Below, piece by piece: positions 5,609-5,610 of a DNA stretch of 5,610 bases; position 1 is the first letter of the stretch; the number at the start of each line of letters is the position of its first letter. The stretch is from contig DFYV01000021.1 in NCBI GenBank assembly GCA_002383425.1, forward strand, positions 1 to 5,610, in the 5' to 3' direction. The notes beneath the pieces were generated by a model. It worked only from the letters and a program-made list of their open reading frames with translations. It did no database searches and was not told where the DNA came from. Both the position numbers and the translations under genes were made by a program. This DNA comes from Bacteroidales bacterium UBA4073. GTDB lineage: Bacteria > Bacteroidota > Bacteroidia > Bacteroidales > Tenuifilaceae.

Positions 5609-5610
5609 GA

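Overview
The window looks like chromosomal DNA from a member of the Bacteroidota, probably a Bacteroidales-type relative. The start-proximal regions are A-rich and lack Shine-Dalgarno sites. Several promoters fit the Bacteroidota sigma-ABfr pattern (TTG/TTTG, about 20 bases, TAnnTTTG). The aspartate kinase opens with KFGGASV, a form I associate with this phylum. The coding content is ordinary core metabolism, with no mobile element, CRISPR array, phage or defence gene. I did not find a convincing undescribed system.

Layout. Bases 1-180 are about 61% G+C and strongly purine-rich on the minus strand. They hold two related minus-strand promoters firing leftwards out of the window, probably toward a stable-RNA operon (rRNA or tRNA) that is not visible here. 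Bases 181-360 drop to about 27% G+C and carry a plausible plus-strand promoter. It feeds a three-gene operon: a polyprenol-phosphate sugar synthase (GT2 family), dihydroorotase (pyrC), and a small lipoprotein that overlaps the end of pyrC and faintly resembles GldN/PorN of the type IX secretion/gliding machinery. A minus-strand aspartate kinase (lysC) converges on this operon with only 3 bases between the stop codons. A 189-base divergent region then separates lysC from class I fructose-1,6-bisphosphatase (fbp) on the plus strand. The last 170 bases have no gene but carry an inverted repeat, a 10-base-period tandem repeat and a 7/14-base-period tandem repeat that runs to the window end.

How the genes relate. 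pyrC (pyrimidine synthesis), lysC (entry to lysine, threonine, methionine and diaminopimelate synthesis) and fbp (gluconeogenesis) are independent housekeeping steps. The GT2 enzyme and the lipoprotein belong to envelope biology and appear to be co-transcribed with pyrC. The points most worth a second look are the duplicated promoter units at the left end, the unassigned lipoprotein, and the periodic repeats after fbp.
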